Assembly: GCA_025059205.1 (NCBI GenBank)
Contig: JANXDS010000005.1
Location: 1-64,000, forward strand
DNA: 64,000 bases
Reading direction: 5' to 3'
Source: Aigarchaeota archaeon
GTDB taxonomy: Archaea > Thermoproteota > Nitrososphaeria_A > Caldarchaeales > Wolframiiraptoraceae
The position numbers were made by a program, and so were the translations under genes. Below the pieces are notes generated by a model. It searched no databases. It worked only from the letters and a program-made list of their open reading frames with translations, and was not told where the DNA came from. Shown in pieces: positions 25,132 through 32,915 of this stretch; within the stretch, counting starts at the first letter, position 1, and every line of letters starts with the position of its first letter.

Positions 25132-27993
25132 GTGGGCGAGCTGACAAGCGAAGGCGTGTTAGAATTACTGGCGAAACCCGTCAGAACAGCCTTCGTCGAA
25201 AGGTTTGGAGAGCTAACTCCACCCCAGATCGAAAGCATACCGAAGATACTTGAAGGTAAAAATCTGTTATTAATGGCACCAACCGGTACCGGAAAGACCG
25301 AGGCCGCCCTCCTGCCCATACTTAGTAATTTATTACAGAACCCGGGACTTCCGGGAATTAAGGCACTATACATAACGCCGCTCCGAGCGCTTAACCGGGA
25401 CATGTTGGAAAGGTTTGATTGGTGGGCAAAAAAACTAGACATTAACGTATCCGTCAGACATGGAGACACAGCCGTTGCGGAAAGGAGGGCACAAACCCTC
25501 ATCCCGCCAGACATACTAATAACGACTCCTGAAACACTGCAGGCAATCCTCTGCGGAAAAGTTCTCAGAAAGCACTTGAAGAGCGTAAAGTGGGTTGTCG
25601 TTGACGAGGTTCACGAACTTGCCACAGACAAGAGGGGTGCGCAACTCTCCATAGCGCTAGAGAGGTTATTGGAGATAGTTGGTTCCGAATTTCAGAGAAT
25701 AGGTCTCTCAGCCACTATCGGCAGCCCAAAAACAGTAGCCAAGTTCTTAGTTGGAGCCGGAAGAGAGTGCGAAATTGTAAGAGTCCCTGTAGCCAAGAGT
25801 ATGAAAATAGATGTTCTCTATCCTGTGCCGGAAGCTGAAGATGCCGTGCTAGCTGAAGAACTTGCGATCTTGCCAGACGTAGCGGCGAGGCTTAGGACGA
25901 TAAGGAGACTCGTGGAGTCGCATGGTTCAACGTTGATATTTACGAATACGAGACCTTTGGCGGAGATTCTGACAAATAGGTTTAGGGCGTGGGATGAGAA
26001 CTTCAGCGTGGGTATACACCATGGTTCACTAGCAAAATCCGCAAGGGTATCAACGGAGCAGGGTCTAAAGGCCGGTACACTGCTAGGTATAGTCTGCACA
26101 TCATCTCTGGAACTCGGTATAGATGTAGGCAGGGTAGACCTTTGTATACAATACAACTCTCCTAGAGAAGTAACGAGGCTTATACAGAGGGTCGGTAGAA
26201 GCGGTCATAGAATAGGAAGGGTAGCTAACGGCGTTATACTGGTCATGGACTCGGATGATGCTCTTGAGTCTATAGCCATAGCCAGAAGGGCGCTGGCGGA
26301 GGAGTTGGAAGAGGTTAGAATACCTACAAACTGTCTCGACGTCCTAATGCACCAACTTGCCGGGCTCCTGATAGAGCGCGGCCGCGTTAACGTCGAGGAT
26401 GCTTTGAGCATATTCAGGCGAGCCTATGGTTTCTCGGAGCTCGATAAGCACACGCTCCTAAGAGTTCTTGAACATATGAAGGCATTAAATATTTGTGTGC
26501 TTACAGACGATGGCTACTTCTGGAAACCTATCAAATCTAAGCCCCTTTACGATTACTATTTCGGAAACCTTTCTATGATACCAGAAGAAAAGCAATACTT
26601 GGTTGTCCAGGAGGACACAAGCGAGCCCATAGGCATATTGGATGAGGAGTTCGTCGCTGAATACGGTGAGCCCGGAACGAGATTCATATTGCTCGGTAAA
26701 GCATGGGAAATACTTAGCATGCTTGGCGAGAAGATCTACGTCAATAAATTGGACGAATATGAAGGTGCAGTACCTTCGTGGGTGGGCGACGAGATACCGG
26801 TTCCGTATGAGGTTGCGGAGGAGGTTGGCAGCCTAAGAGCAGAATACGAAGAGCGCCTCCGCAAAGGCGAGCCGCATGAGGTCATCTGCGCTGATATAGC
26901 GAAGAGATATGGTGTATCGGAAGAGTTAATCTCGAGAAGCATGGCTGAGGTTAGGGCGCATATCGACTTAGGGATACCGGTGCCTACGAACAGCAGGATA
27001 CTTGTAGAGAAGTCGGGAGAATATACCATAATACATATACATGCGGGACTTAGGATAAACAGGACCTTAGCCAAGGTTATTTCGTTCCTGGTGTCCGAGA
27101 AAGTCGGAATGCCCATCTCCGTCCAGCAAGACCCTTACAGGATCGTCATAAGATCGAAACACGTTTATCCAGAGCTCATCCTCGATGTCATAAAAAGCTT
27201 ATCCGAGGGGGATTTTGGTGAGGTCTTAAGGAAAGCTATCGAGGGGTCTACGTTATTCAGGAGGAGATTAGTTCATGTGGCAAGAAAAATGGGCGTCATT
27301 AGTAAAGAGGCGAGCATACTTGACGTCAATCTTTCTAAAATCGTTGAAGTATTGAAGGGTACGATAGTTTACGACGAGGCCATATCCTACTGTTTATTCC
27401 AAGACTTTGATGAATACAGTGCACGTGAGCTTATTCGCTCTATAGTTATGGGAAATTATGAGCTTGTAACTTACTCATCACCCGATACCGCGGGTCCCTC
27501 ACCTTTGGCATTGCTCACGCTCAGGCGTTATCAGGAGGCGTACGAAACCGTATCTTCAGATAGAATCGAAAAGTTAGTTTTGATGGCAGTTAGAGCTAGA
27601 CTGATGAACGAAACGGGCATTCTCATATGCTCCGATTGTTATCAGTACTTCGACAAAGTAGTGGTCAAGGATGTTGAGGAAAGACCTTCTTGTCCGGCAT
27701 GCGGTTCGAGAAAGCTCGGCTTCCTAAAGGGCGAGGTGGAAGATGTTTACGGTCTAATATCCAGAAAGGGTAAACCTATAAACAAAAAGGAGAAGGAGTT
27801 GCTCAAGGAAATAGAAAGAAGTTCGGATTTGGTAGAGAAGTACGGAAAGGCGGCCATCGTGGCGATATCTGGAAAAGGTTTTACTGTGAAAGATGCTGCT
27901 AAGGTTCTACAAAAGGAAGGAAGCTTAACAAATAGGTTGATACAGTACATAATCGAAGAAGAAAAGAACAAACTGATTGCGACATTCAAATGA
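25132..27993 (+). CDS. Lhr-type superfamily 2 helicase with C-terminal zinc ribbon
   Basis: 953 residues. Q-motif-like TPPQIESIP, Walker A MAPTGTGKTEAA (48-59), motif II DEVH (158-161), SATIG motif III, and motif VI QRVGRSGHRIG. The DEVH box and the large winged-helix/beta-barrel region after the RecA cores fit the Lhr (large helicase-related) family, which unwinds DNA:DNA and RNA:DNA forks with 3'-5' polarity and acts in repair or replication restart. A zinc ribbon (CSDC/CPAC, about 826-862) lies near the C-terminus, followed by a helical tail. The GTG start is the only in-frame option near the family N-terminus. The Nudix gene follows after 15 bases. Confidence 0.9.
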   Translation: MGELTSEGVLELLAKPVRTAFVERFGELTPPQIESIPKILEGKNLLLMAPTGTGKTEAALLPILSNLLQNPGLPGIKALYITPLRALNRDMLERFDWWAKKLDINVSVRHGDTAVAERRAQTLIPPDILITTPETLQAILCGKVLRKHLKSVKWVVVDEVHELATDKRGAQLSIALERLLEIVGSEFQRIGLSATIGSPKTVAKFLVGAGRECEIVRVPVAKSMKIDVLYPVPEAEDAVLAEELAILPDVAARLRTIRRLVESHGSTLIFTNTRPLAEILTNRFRAWDENFSVGIHHGSLAKSARVSTEQGLKAGTLLGIVCTSSLELGIDVGRVDLCIQYNSPREVTRLIQRVGRSGHRIGRVANGVILVMDSDDALESIAIARRALAEELEEVRIPTNCLDVLMHQLAGLLIERGRVNVEDALSIFRRAYGFSELDKHTLLRVLEHMKALNICVLTDDGYFWKPIKSKPLYDYYFGNLSMIPEEKQYLVVQEDTSEPIGILDEEFVAEYGEPGTRFILLGKAWEILSMLGEKIYVNKLDEYEGAVPSWVGDEIPVPYEVAEEVGSLRAEYEERLRKGEPHEVICADIAKRYGVSEELISRSMAEVRAHIDLGIPVPTNSRILVEKSGEYTIIHIHAGLRINRTLAKVISFLVSEKVGMPISVQQDPYRIVIRSKHVYPELILDVIKSLSEGDFGEVLRKAIEGSTLFRRRLVHVARKMGVISKEASILDVNLSKIVEVLKGTIVYDEAISYCLFQDFDEYSARELIRSIVMGNYELVTYSSPDTAGPSPLALLTLRRYQEAYETVSSDRIEKLVLMAVRARLMNETGILICSDCYQYFDKVVVKDVEERPSCPACGSRKLGFLKGEVEDVYGLISRKGKPINKKEKELLKEIERSSDLVEKYGKAAIVAISGKGFTVKDAAKVLQKEGSLTNRLIQYIIEEEKNKLIATFK

Positions 27994-28008
27994 CGCGGTG
28001 GTCTTTGT

Positions 28009-28443
28009 ATGGGTAAGGAATATCCGAAAATGCCGGTTGTCGCCGTAGGTGCGTTGATACTTCAAGACCACAAAATACTTCTCGTTAAAAGAAAGAACGA
28101 ACCCGGCAAAGGAAGATGGTCCATTCCAGGCGGTACAGTTGAGCTTGGAGAATCGCTAAAGGATGCAGTGATCAGGGAAGTCTATGAAGAAACAGGCCTT
28201 GTGGTCGAGGTGTCCGAATTGCTTGACATTGTTGAAGTCATTAGGAAAGATGAAGTTGGAAACGTAATTTTCCATTACGTAATCCTCGACTACCTAGCCA
28301 AACCAATTAGCGGCACGCTTAGGGCTGCATCCGACGTCTCGGATGCCCTTTGGGCATCTATAGAGGAAGCTATGAATATGGAAATTACAGATAGCCTAAG
28401 GGCCATGCTTCGCAAGCTAAAAGAAAAAGGATTCTTCCGTTAG
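28009..28443 (+). CDS. Nudix hydrolase
   Basis: 144 residues with a complete Nudix box (about 41-63): GG-x4-GES-x7-REVYEETG. The N-terminal PVVAVGALILQDHKILLVKR and GRWSIPGG before the box are typical of ADP-ribose pyrophosphatase or MutT/NTP-pyrophosphatase members. The substrate is a nucleoside diphosphate linked to another group; which one cannot be decided by eye. It is probably co-transcribed with the upstream Lhr helicase and overlaps the convergent kite gene by 4 bases. Confidence 0.92.
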   Translation: MGKEYPKMPVVAVGALILQDHKILLVKRKNEPGKGRWSIPGGTVELGESLKDAVIREVYEETGLVVEVSELLDIVEVIRKDEVGNVIFHYVILDYLAKPISGTLRAASDVSDALWASIEEAMNMEITDSLRAMLRKLKEKGFFR

Positions 28444-29039
28444 ATTTTCTCTTTAGTATCATCCTTAGACTGAATTGGGCTGATGTCCGTTATAGCCTTC
28501 AGTAATTCTTTTTCGTCCACCTCAGCCAGTGTCCTCCACCCGATCTTTATCATGTTATCCTCAACTTTCATAAGATACCCTTTTCTGATAAACCGCTCTA
28601 TGGCTGCTTCTACTTTCCATTTCGGAAACTTCACCTCTAAGAGCTCCACCAACTCCTTCTCGGTAGCCTTGCCACCTTTAGTGAAGATGTAAGATAACGT
28701 TGCTGCCAAGATCGCCACGTCTTCTATACTCCAACCTGCAGCCACTATGTCTGCGACTGAGAGCGGTTCGGAGAGTGTTACGAAGAACCTAGCTTTATCG
28801 AAGTCGTCTTGGGCTGGGCTACCACTCGACGGTTGGTCGAACATTATCTTTATCCTAAGACCTATATTGTTCAGTTTATTGTTTAGCGCATCAATTATCT
28901 TTAGGTAATTTTTACCTAATCTCCTACGGAGTTCCCAACCCCTGACACCCGGAAGCCTGTGGCTTGAGAAGAGGAGCATGCTGGTGGCTATCGCTAACTT
29001 CTTACCCGCTCGCTCAGCCTCACTCTTTCTCTCTTCCAA
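28440..29039 (-). CDS. Tandem winged-helix kite-like (Nse1/Nse3-MAGE-like) subunit of an SMC operon
   Basis: About 199 residues from the TTG at 29039; a longer frame begins with ATG at 29063. The TTG is preferred because GAGGAGGTG, a near-perfect archaeal Shine-Dalgarno site, lies 10 bases before it and inside the longer version. Two helix-rich winged-helix-like units can be seen: the first around GWELRRRLGKNYLKIIDALN, the second around EKELVELLEVKFPKWKVEAA with RFIRKGYLMKV as the wing. The second resembles the WH-B domain of MAGE/Nse3. Kite proteins (ScpB, MukE, Nse1/Nse3) bind the kleisin of SMC complexes, and this gene is third in an SMC-kleisin-kite operon. ScpB-like assignment is the alternative. 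Confidence 0.65.
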   Translation of the reverse strand: MEERKSEAERAGKKLAIATSMLLFSSHRLPGVRGWELRRRLGKNYLKIIDALNNKLNNIGLRIKIMFDQPSSGSPAQDDFDKARFFVTLSEPLSVADIVAAGWSIEDVAILAATLSYIFTKGGKATEKELVELLEVKFPKWKVEAAIERFIRKGYLMKVEDNMIKIGWRTLAEVDEKELLKAITDISPIQSKDDTKEKI

Positions 29040-29811
29040 GATACTTTGGCACCTCCTCACCATTTAGGGAGATCGCGAATGTCGTTACTTTTTCTCTCTT
29101 ACGTTTTGAAGGATACGGCACTACCTTTATCTCGCCCGTGATGGGGTTCTTCTTTATTTCCGCTAAACCTTCGCTGACGACGAAGCTGAGCACGTAGGCT
29201 CTCCATACAGCTTCTTCGAAACTATCGGCACTTACTATGGACCAATAATCCAATTCACCACTGCTTCCCGCCTTAGCTAGGCATCTTTCGTGCATCTTCC
29301 TAACCTCTTCCTCCAACACCACGTCCTTCGCATAACCTGTCCCCTTCAGAATAAGCAATTTGTCTTCTTGTATCGTCGGAAGCTTCTCACGGACTCTGTC
29401 TCTGGGCGGTAGCATTAGGAAGTACTCCATACCCTGCCTTAGCCTGTAAAGCGTAAGCTGCTCGGCTCTGACTATAGGCCTCCAGCTCCTAGCGAGTGCC
29501 ATAGCCAACTGCTTCGGTTCAGCGGCGGCTATCTTGAGCGATACGAGTTGGCTATCTATGAAAAGCGATGATGCTCTTTCCTTTAACCACTTCTGTTGCA
29601 GCGATATCAAGACGGCTATCTTGTAAAGCGTCTCGGCGTCGAGGATTATTGTATCCAAATCCTTATGCTCTTCTAATATGCGCCTTAGCTTCACTAGGAG
29701 CTCTTTTACGTTGACCGAGAATGGGTCCAGACCCCTTTTCTCGATTGACTCACAAAGCGCTATTATCTTCTCCAGCTCCTCCCTACTCACCATCTTTCTT
29801 TCATGAGACAT
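29020..29811 (-). CDS. Nse4-like kleisin candidate of an SMC operon
   Basis: 263 residues. Residues 29-85 (beginning DPFSVNVKELLVKLRRIL, with LDTIILDAETLYKIAVLI after) look like the N-terminal kleisin helices that bind the SMC neck. Residues 188-233, with SIVSADSFEEAVWRAYVLSF followed by VVSEGLAEI and GEIKVVP, resemble the C-terminal winged helix of kleisins and especially the Nse4 C-terminal pattern (P-x-SF-x2-T-V-x4-Y-x-SFLV-x-DG). The centre is helical and less conserved, as in kleisins. The ATG at 29811 follows GAGAGGTAG and is 6 bases after the SMC gene; the kite gene begins inside its 3' end. Assignment rests on motif reading and operon position. Confidence 0.65.
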   Translation of the reverse strand: MSHERKMVSREELEKIIALCESIEKRGLDPFSVNVKELLVKLRRILEEHKDLDTIILDAETLYKIAVLISLQQKWLKERASSLFIDSQLVSLKIAAAEPKQLAMALARSWRPIVRAEQLTLYRLRQGMEYFLMLPPRDRVREKLPTIQEDKLLILKGTGYAKDVVLEEEVRKMHERCLAKAGSSGELDYWSIVSADSFEEAVWRAYVLSFVVSEGLAEIKKNPITGEIKVVPYPSKRKREKVTTFAISLNGEEVPKYLGREKE

Positions 29812-29817
29812 GCGACA

Positions 29818-31605
29818 CTACCTCTCTACTACGCCAACTGATGATTTTCCGCTGACGTTTTGGACGATAATGACGTTTGCGTCCTCGCCCACGTTTATAT
29901 AACCGGGCGTTATTATTATGTACTGGACGTGTGGATCTGCCCTTGCCGTTGCCGTCAACATCTTTACCATCCTATCCCTATTGAGCGGATCCAGGTGAAC
30001 GTCGAACTCATCAACGGCTCTGAACGGTGACTTGACGTACTTTTGCAACGCTAGAAGGAAGGCAAGCGTCGCTACTATTCTCTCACCACCACTCTGTGTG
30101 TGAGAGTCTAGAAGGACAGGTTCGACGCCCCTGAAACCAACGTAAAGGTCAAGGGATGCTTTCTCGATGTCCTCTAGGTTACGTAAAGATATCTTGCCGT
30201 TTGCATCAACAGATCTTAGTATCTGAATGTAAGCTGGCTCGACTTCTGTCACGAGCTTTCTTAAGAATTCCCTCCAAACCTCCTTTCTACGCTCGATCTC
30301 TTCCTTCGCTTTCTCTATGTTCTCGGATAGCTGCTTGGCTTTCATCTCGACCTCGCTGTACTTAGCATCCGCCAAGAGATACATCTCTTCTGCATTAGGT
30401 GTTACGCTGCCCAAAGAGTTTATCTGGACTTCTAAGATCTTCAAATCTTCTTGGATTTCCGTCGGTCTTCTGTTTGTCTCAACGCGAGGGCCTTTCGACT
30501 CGGCCTCGGACATCTGGGATGCGAGTTTCGTCTTCAACTCGCTTAACTGAGACTTTAGCTTTCTCATCTCAGACTCCGTTAGACGTATTTTAAATCTAGC
30601 AACACCTTCCTGCACCTTTTCGTCGATGAGTTCATCTATCAATTTCTCTATTCTTTTTTCCAGATCATCTAAAACCTCGGATGTCTGGGGCCCCATACCT
30701 CTTAGTTGACTTACGGCCTCACGAATCTTATTGCGTAAAGCCTCGGCCTTTGATTCGTGTTCACCAGCTTCTTTATTTAAGTCTTCGATTTCTAGGACGA
30801 GTGAGGCGATCTTATCCTCAACCCTCTTCACATCATTCTCTAGGACTATGACCTGAGACCAGGCAAGTTCCCGTTCAAGCTCAACCCTGTGATTCTCGAG
30901 CTTTCTGAGCTTTACTAGCTTCCCGTACTCTTCCTTCCAATATTCAACGGTCGCCCTCGCTTCCTCCAGCGTTTTCTTTAGACTCATCTCCTCTGTTAGC
31001 AACATGTTCAACTTTGCCTCAGCATCCACTATTCTCTCCCTGAGTCTCGACGCACCTACAGCATCTTCAACCATCTGAAGTTTTTCAACACTGCTTTTGG
31101 TTACGAACTGTTCTATCATGTTCTGATGCATTATGATGAGCATGTTGTTTGGGTTGATGCCAACCTGTCTAAGCAGGTGCTCGACCTCGGCCTTTGTCAT
31201 GAACTTATTGTTCACGTAATGCCAGTAGTCTCCATTTCTCTTGAGGTATCTGGCGATGGATACTGTGTCCGTGTTTATCGTTCTGAATGGTCTTTTACCG
31301 TTGTGGACGTTGTTATCAAACACGACGGTAACTCTAGCCACATCCTTTCCACGACGTATCAGGTCGCTTAGCCGCTCACCCCTCTCCGTGTAGGTCTGAC
31401 CGAGTGCGACGGATATTCCAAGCAGTATTGAGGACTTTCCAGCACCGTTGGGTCCCATTATGACGTTAAGGCCTGGCTTCAGCGGTATCCTAGAGTATTC
31501 ATGGGACATGAAGTTCTCCAGTATTACCTCTTTTATGTGAGGTACAGACCTGGTCTTCTGCTCCAGCTCAAGCCTTTCTGCGGGCCGTTCGTCCACATCT
31601 TTCAC
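29818..31605 (-). CDS. Short-armed Smc5/6-like ATPase
   Basis: 595 residues with an SMC-type split ABC ATPase. N-terminal head: NFMSHE (31-36), Walker A GPNGAGKS (51-58), Q-loop region IIMHQNMIEQF (157-167). C-terminal head: signature QSGGER (504-509), Walker B FRAVDEFDV (528-536), then DPLNRDRM and IIITP (563-567). NFM-H after a strand, DEFDV and the ITP at the H-loop position are marks of Smc5/Smc6 rather than Smc1-4 or Rad50. Between heads are two coiled coils of only about 110 and 140 residues, joined at a GMGPQ turn (303-307); no hinge domain is visible, although LGSVTPNAEEM (398-408) matches the post-hinge coil of SMCs. GTG start; GGAGGAG lies 11 bases upstream. First gene of the kleisin/kite operon. 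Confidence 0.85.
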   Translation of the reverse strand: MKDVDERPAERLELEQKTRSVPHIKEVILENFMSHEYSRIPLKPGLNVIMGPNGAGKSSILLGISVALGQTYTERGERLSDLIRRGKDVARVTVVFDNNVHNGKRPFRTINTDTVSIARYLKRNGDYWHYVNNKFMTKAEVEHLLRQVGINPNNMLIIMHQNMIEQFVTKSSVEKLQMVEDAVGASRLRERIVDAEAKLNMLLTEEMSLKKTLEEARATVEYWKEEYGKLVKLRKLENHRVELERELAWSQVIVLENDVKRVEDKIASLVLEIEDLNKEAGEHESKAEALRNKIREAVSQLRGMGPQTSEVLDDLEKRIEKLIDELIDEKVQEGVARFKIRLTESEMRKLKSQLSELKTKLASQMSEAESKGPRVETNRRPTEIQEDLKILEVQINSLGSVTPNAEEMYLLADAKYSEVEMKAKQLSENIEKAKEEIERRKEVWREFLRKLVTEVEPAYIQILRSVDANGKISLRNLEDIEKASLDLYVGFRGVEPVLLDSHTQSGGERIVATLAFLLALQKYVKSPFRAVDEFDVHLDPLNRDRMVKMLTATARADPHVQYIIITPGYINVGEDANVIIVQNVSGKSSVGVVER

Positions 31606-31808
31606 TTCTGAGAGTTCTCCTCCGTGCCTTCGGTTTTTAGCCGCGCTATATTTGGTTTATCGGAAAGTTATCCCTGAGTCCATGTATCTCAAACCTTAAG
31701 GGTGTCAAACATCAAGTTTTGGCCATAATGTATAAAGATGCCGTGAAAATGGCTTAGTTTATGCTCGACAGGACAGTAACAAACTCCTTTACCTAAAAAT
31801 CGGTTTGG

Positions 31809-32033
31809 TTAACTTCTCCAGAAGTGCGGCACGCTAGGCCCTACGATCGTAGGGGAAGACTTGCGCCTTCTCTTGTTGTGGCCGTTGGTGTACTTAGTCC
31901 TCCGACGTCTCTTTATAAATTCCTTAATAGCTGCCGAGAGCTTGGGCACTAACCTCTCGGCGCTCATCCATAGGGTTATCATGATGACCGAGAAGAGTGC
32001 TGACTCTATTACTATGCTCATTAGGTTAAGCAT
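31809..32033 (-). CDS. Possible small single-helix membrane protein with basic tail
   Basis: 74 residues from the ATG at 32033, which is preceded 4 bases upstream by GGTGAT, an exact match to the archaeal Shine-Dalgarno core. A TATA-like CCTTATAAAAGG (about 32093-32104) is suitably placed for transcription toward it. The protein has one membrane helix (about 4-27) and then an Arg/Lys-rich tail (RRRR, KRRRK). I know no homologue. It lies upstream of, and on the same strand as, the Smc5/6-like operon but about 200 bases away. The opposite strand is also open for 70 residues, so this call is tentative. Confidence 0.42.
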   Translation of the reverse strand: MLNLMSIVIESALFSVIMITLWMSAERLVPKLSAAIKEFIKRRRRTKYTNGHNKRRRKSSPTIVGPSVPHFWRS

Positions 32034-32042
32034 AGTAATCAC

Positions 32043-32399
32043 CCAGAGGCTAAATGCCGGTCGGACGCTTTAACGTTTTTGTTTTATAGATTTCCTTTTA
32101 TAAGGCTTGTTTTTGGCTAAAAAACGTTATAATTTCCCTGTTTTTCAAAAAAAGCATTTTATTTTCGAATCAGCGCTCGAGAGTCGATATAATGTCAAAA
32201 TCTTAGAACGGCAAGCACGAACTGACCTTTTGCTTTTATAAGCGGCATATACGGCTGCTTTGCCCGCTTGACGCCCATGCCTATAGGCCGGGATTTTCCT
32301 ATTATAGAGGCCCAGCAGACCCCAACCAAAAATAGCCCGTAAAGTTTAATGAGACGCCGGTTTACGACAATCTATAGAAAACAGACAGTGACCCTAATC
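32043..32399. other. Gene-poor A/T-rich region with divergent promoters
   Basis: No open reading frame with support lies here (the 32349 extension of the next gene aside). The left part carries TATA-like boxes for the minus strand (about 32080-32104) and poly-T/poly-A runs. The right part has a plus-strand TATA box CTTTTATAAG (32231-32240) that would start RNA near 32262, followed by an unusually GC-rich stretch (about 32255-32340, with GGCCGGGA and AGGCCC). That stretch could be the leader of the next gene or a small RNA; I could not fold it into a known RNA class. Confidence 0.4.
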
Positions 32400-32819
32400 A
32401 TGACAAAGATCGAAACGAAGACGACACTCGAGAAGTTCAGGAGGTTCGTGATAAGTAACTGCTGTGCGTCATTCATACCTAAAGAGTATATGGAAGATCC
32501 TACGGTCTTCCCCGAAAGGGATCCTACAGAGGGGACGATCCACGTGGAAGCGGTATCTAAAGTCTTCCTTAACCAAATCAGAAACGTGAAGTTTGTAAAG
32601 GTCGCCGACGTTCTTGGCGTCCTGTACTCCTCTAAGAGCGGTAACACGAACCTAAAGTGGAGGCAGATTAAAGGCAACCTTGGCAAGCTTACCGGTCATG
32701 CGTCTCCTAACTCTATAGTGAACCTATTGAACGTGGGCATATTAACACCCGACCAAATACGGCAGATGCTTTCCGCGCTAAAGGCGTCCCAGCAGAGTGT
32801 TAAGGACGAAGAAAGTTAA
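32400..32819 (+). CDS. Uncharacterised protein
   Basis: 139 residues from the ATG at 32400, which has GTGA 8 bases before it, the same spacing as at tfb; a longer frame begins with ATG at 32349 and adds 17 basic residues. The protein is helical and mildly basic in the middle (VSKVFLNQIRNVKFVKVADV, then SGNTNLKWRQIKGNLGKL) and ends in a charged Ser/Glu-rich tail. There is no signal peptide, membrane helix or cysteine motif (apart from CC near the N-terminus). I do not recognise a family. Size, basic patches and helices would fit a small nucleic-acid-binding or adaptor protein, but that is speculation. Confidence 0.68.
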   Translation: MTKIETKTTLEKFRRFVISNCCASFIPKEYMEDPTVFPERDPTEGTIHVEAVSKVFLNQIRNVKFVKVADVLGVLYSSKSGNTNLKWRQIKGNLGKLTGHASPNSIVNLLNVGILTPDQIRQMLSALKASQQSVKDEES

Positions 32820-32915
32820 CCGGCGTACCATACTGGTATGGGTCGACGGTACCCAAGCTGCTTTAGTTTCACTCCGCCGAAAAATTTTTCCATCGTGCTG
32901 AACTAATTCCGCAGA

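Noticed and set aside
29818-31605. Reading the 595-residue ATPase as Rad50/SbcC or RecN
   Set aside because: It lacks a CXXC hook and has DEFDV and ITP motifs typical of Smc5/6, and a real Rad50 is encoded with Mre11 elsewhere in the window.
31981-32003. ATGATGA followed 12 bases later by CTGA, like a C and D' box
   Set aside because: No C' or terminal D box follows, so a complete C/D RNA cannot be built.
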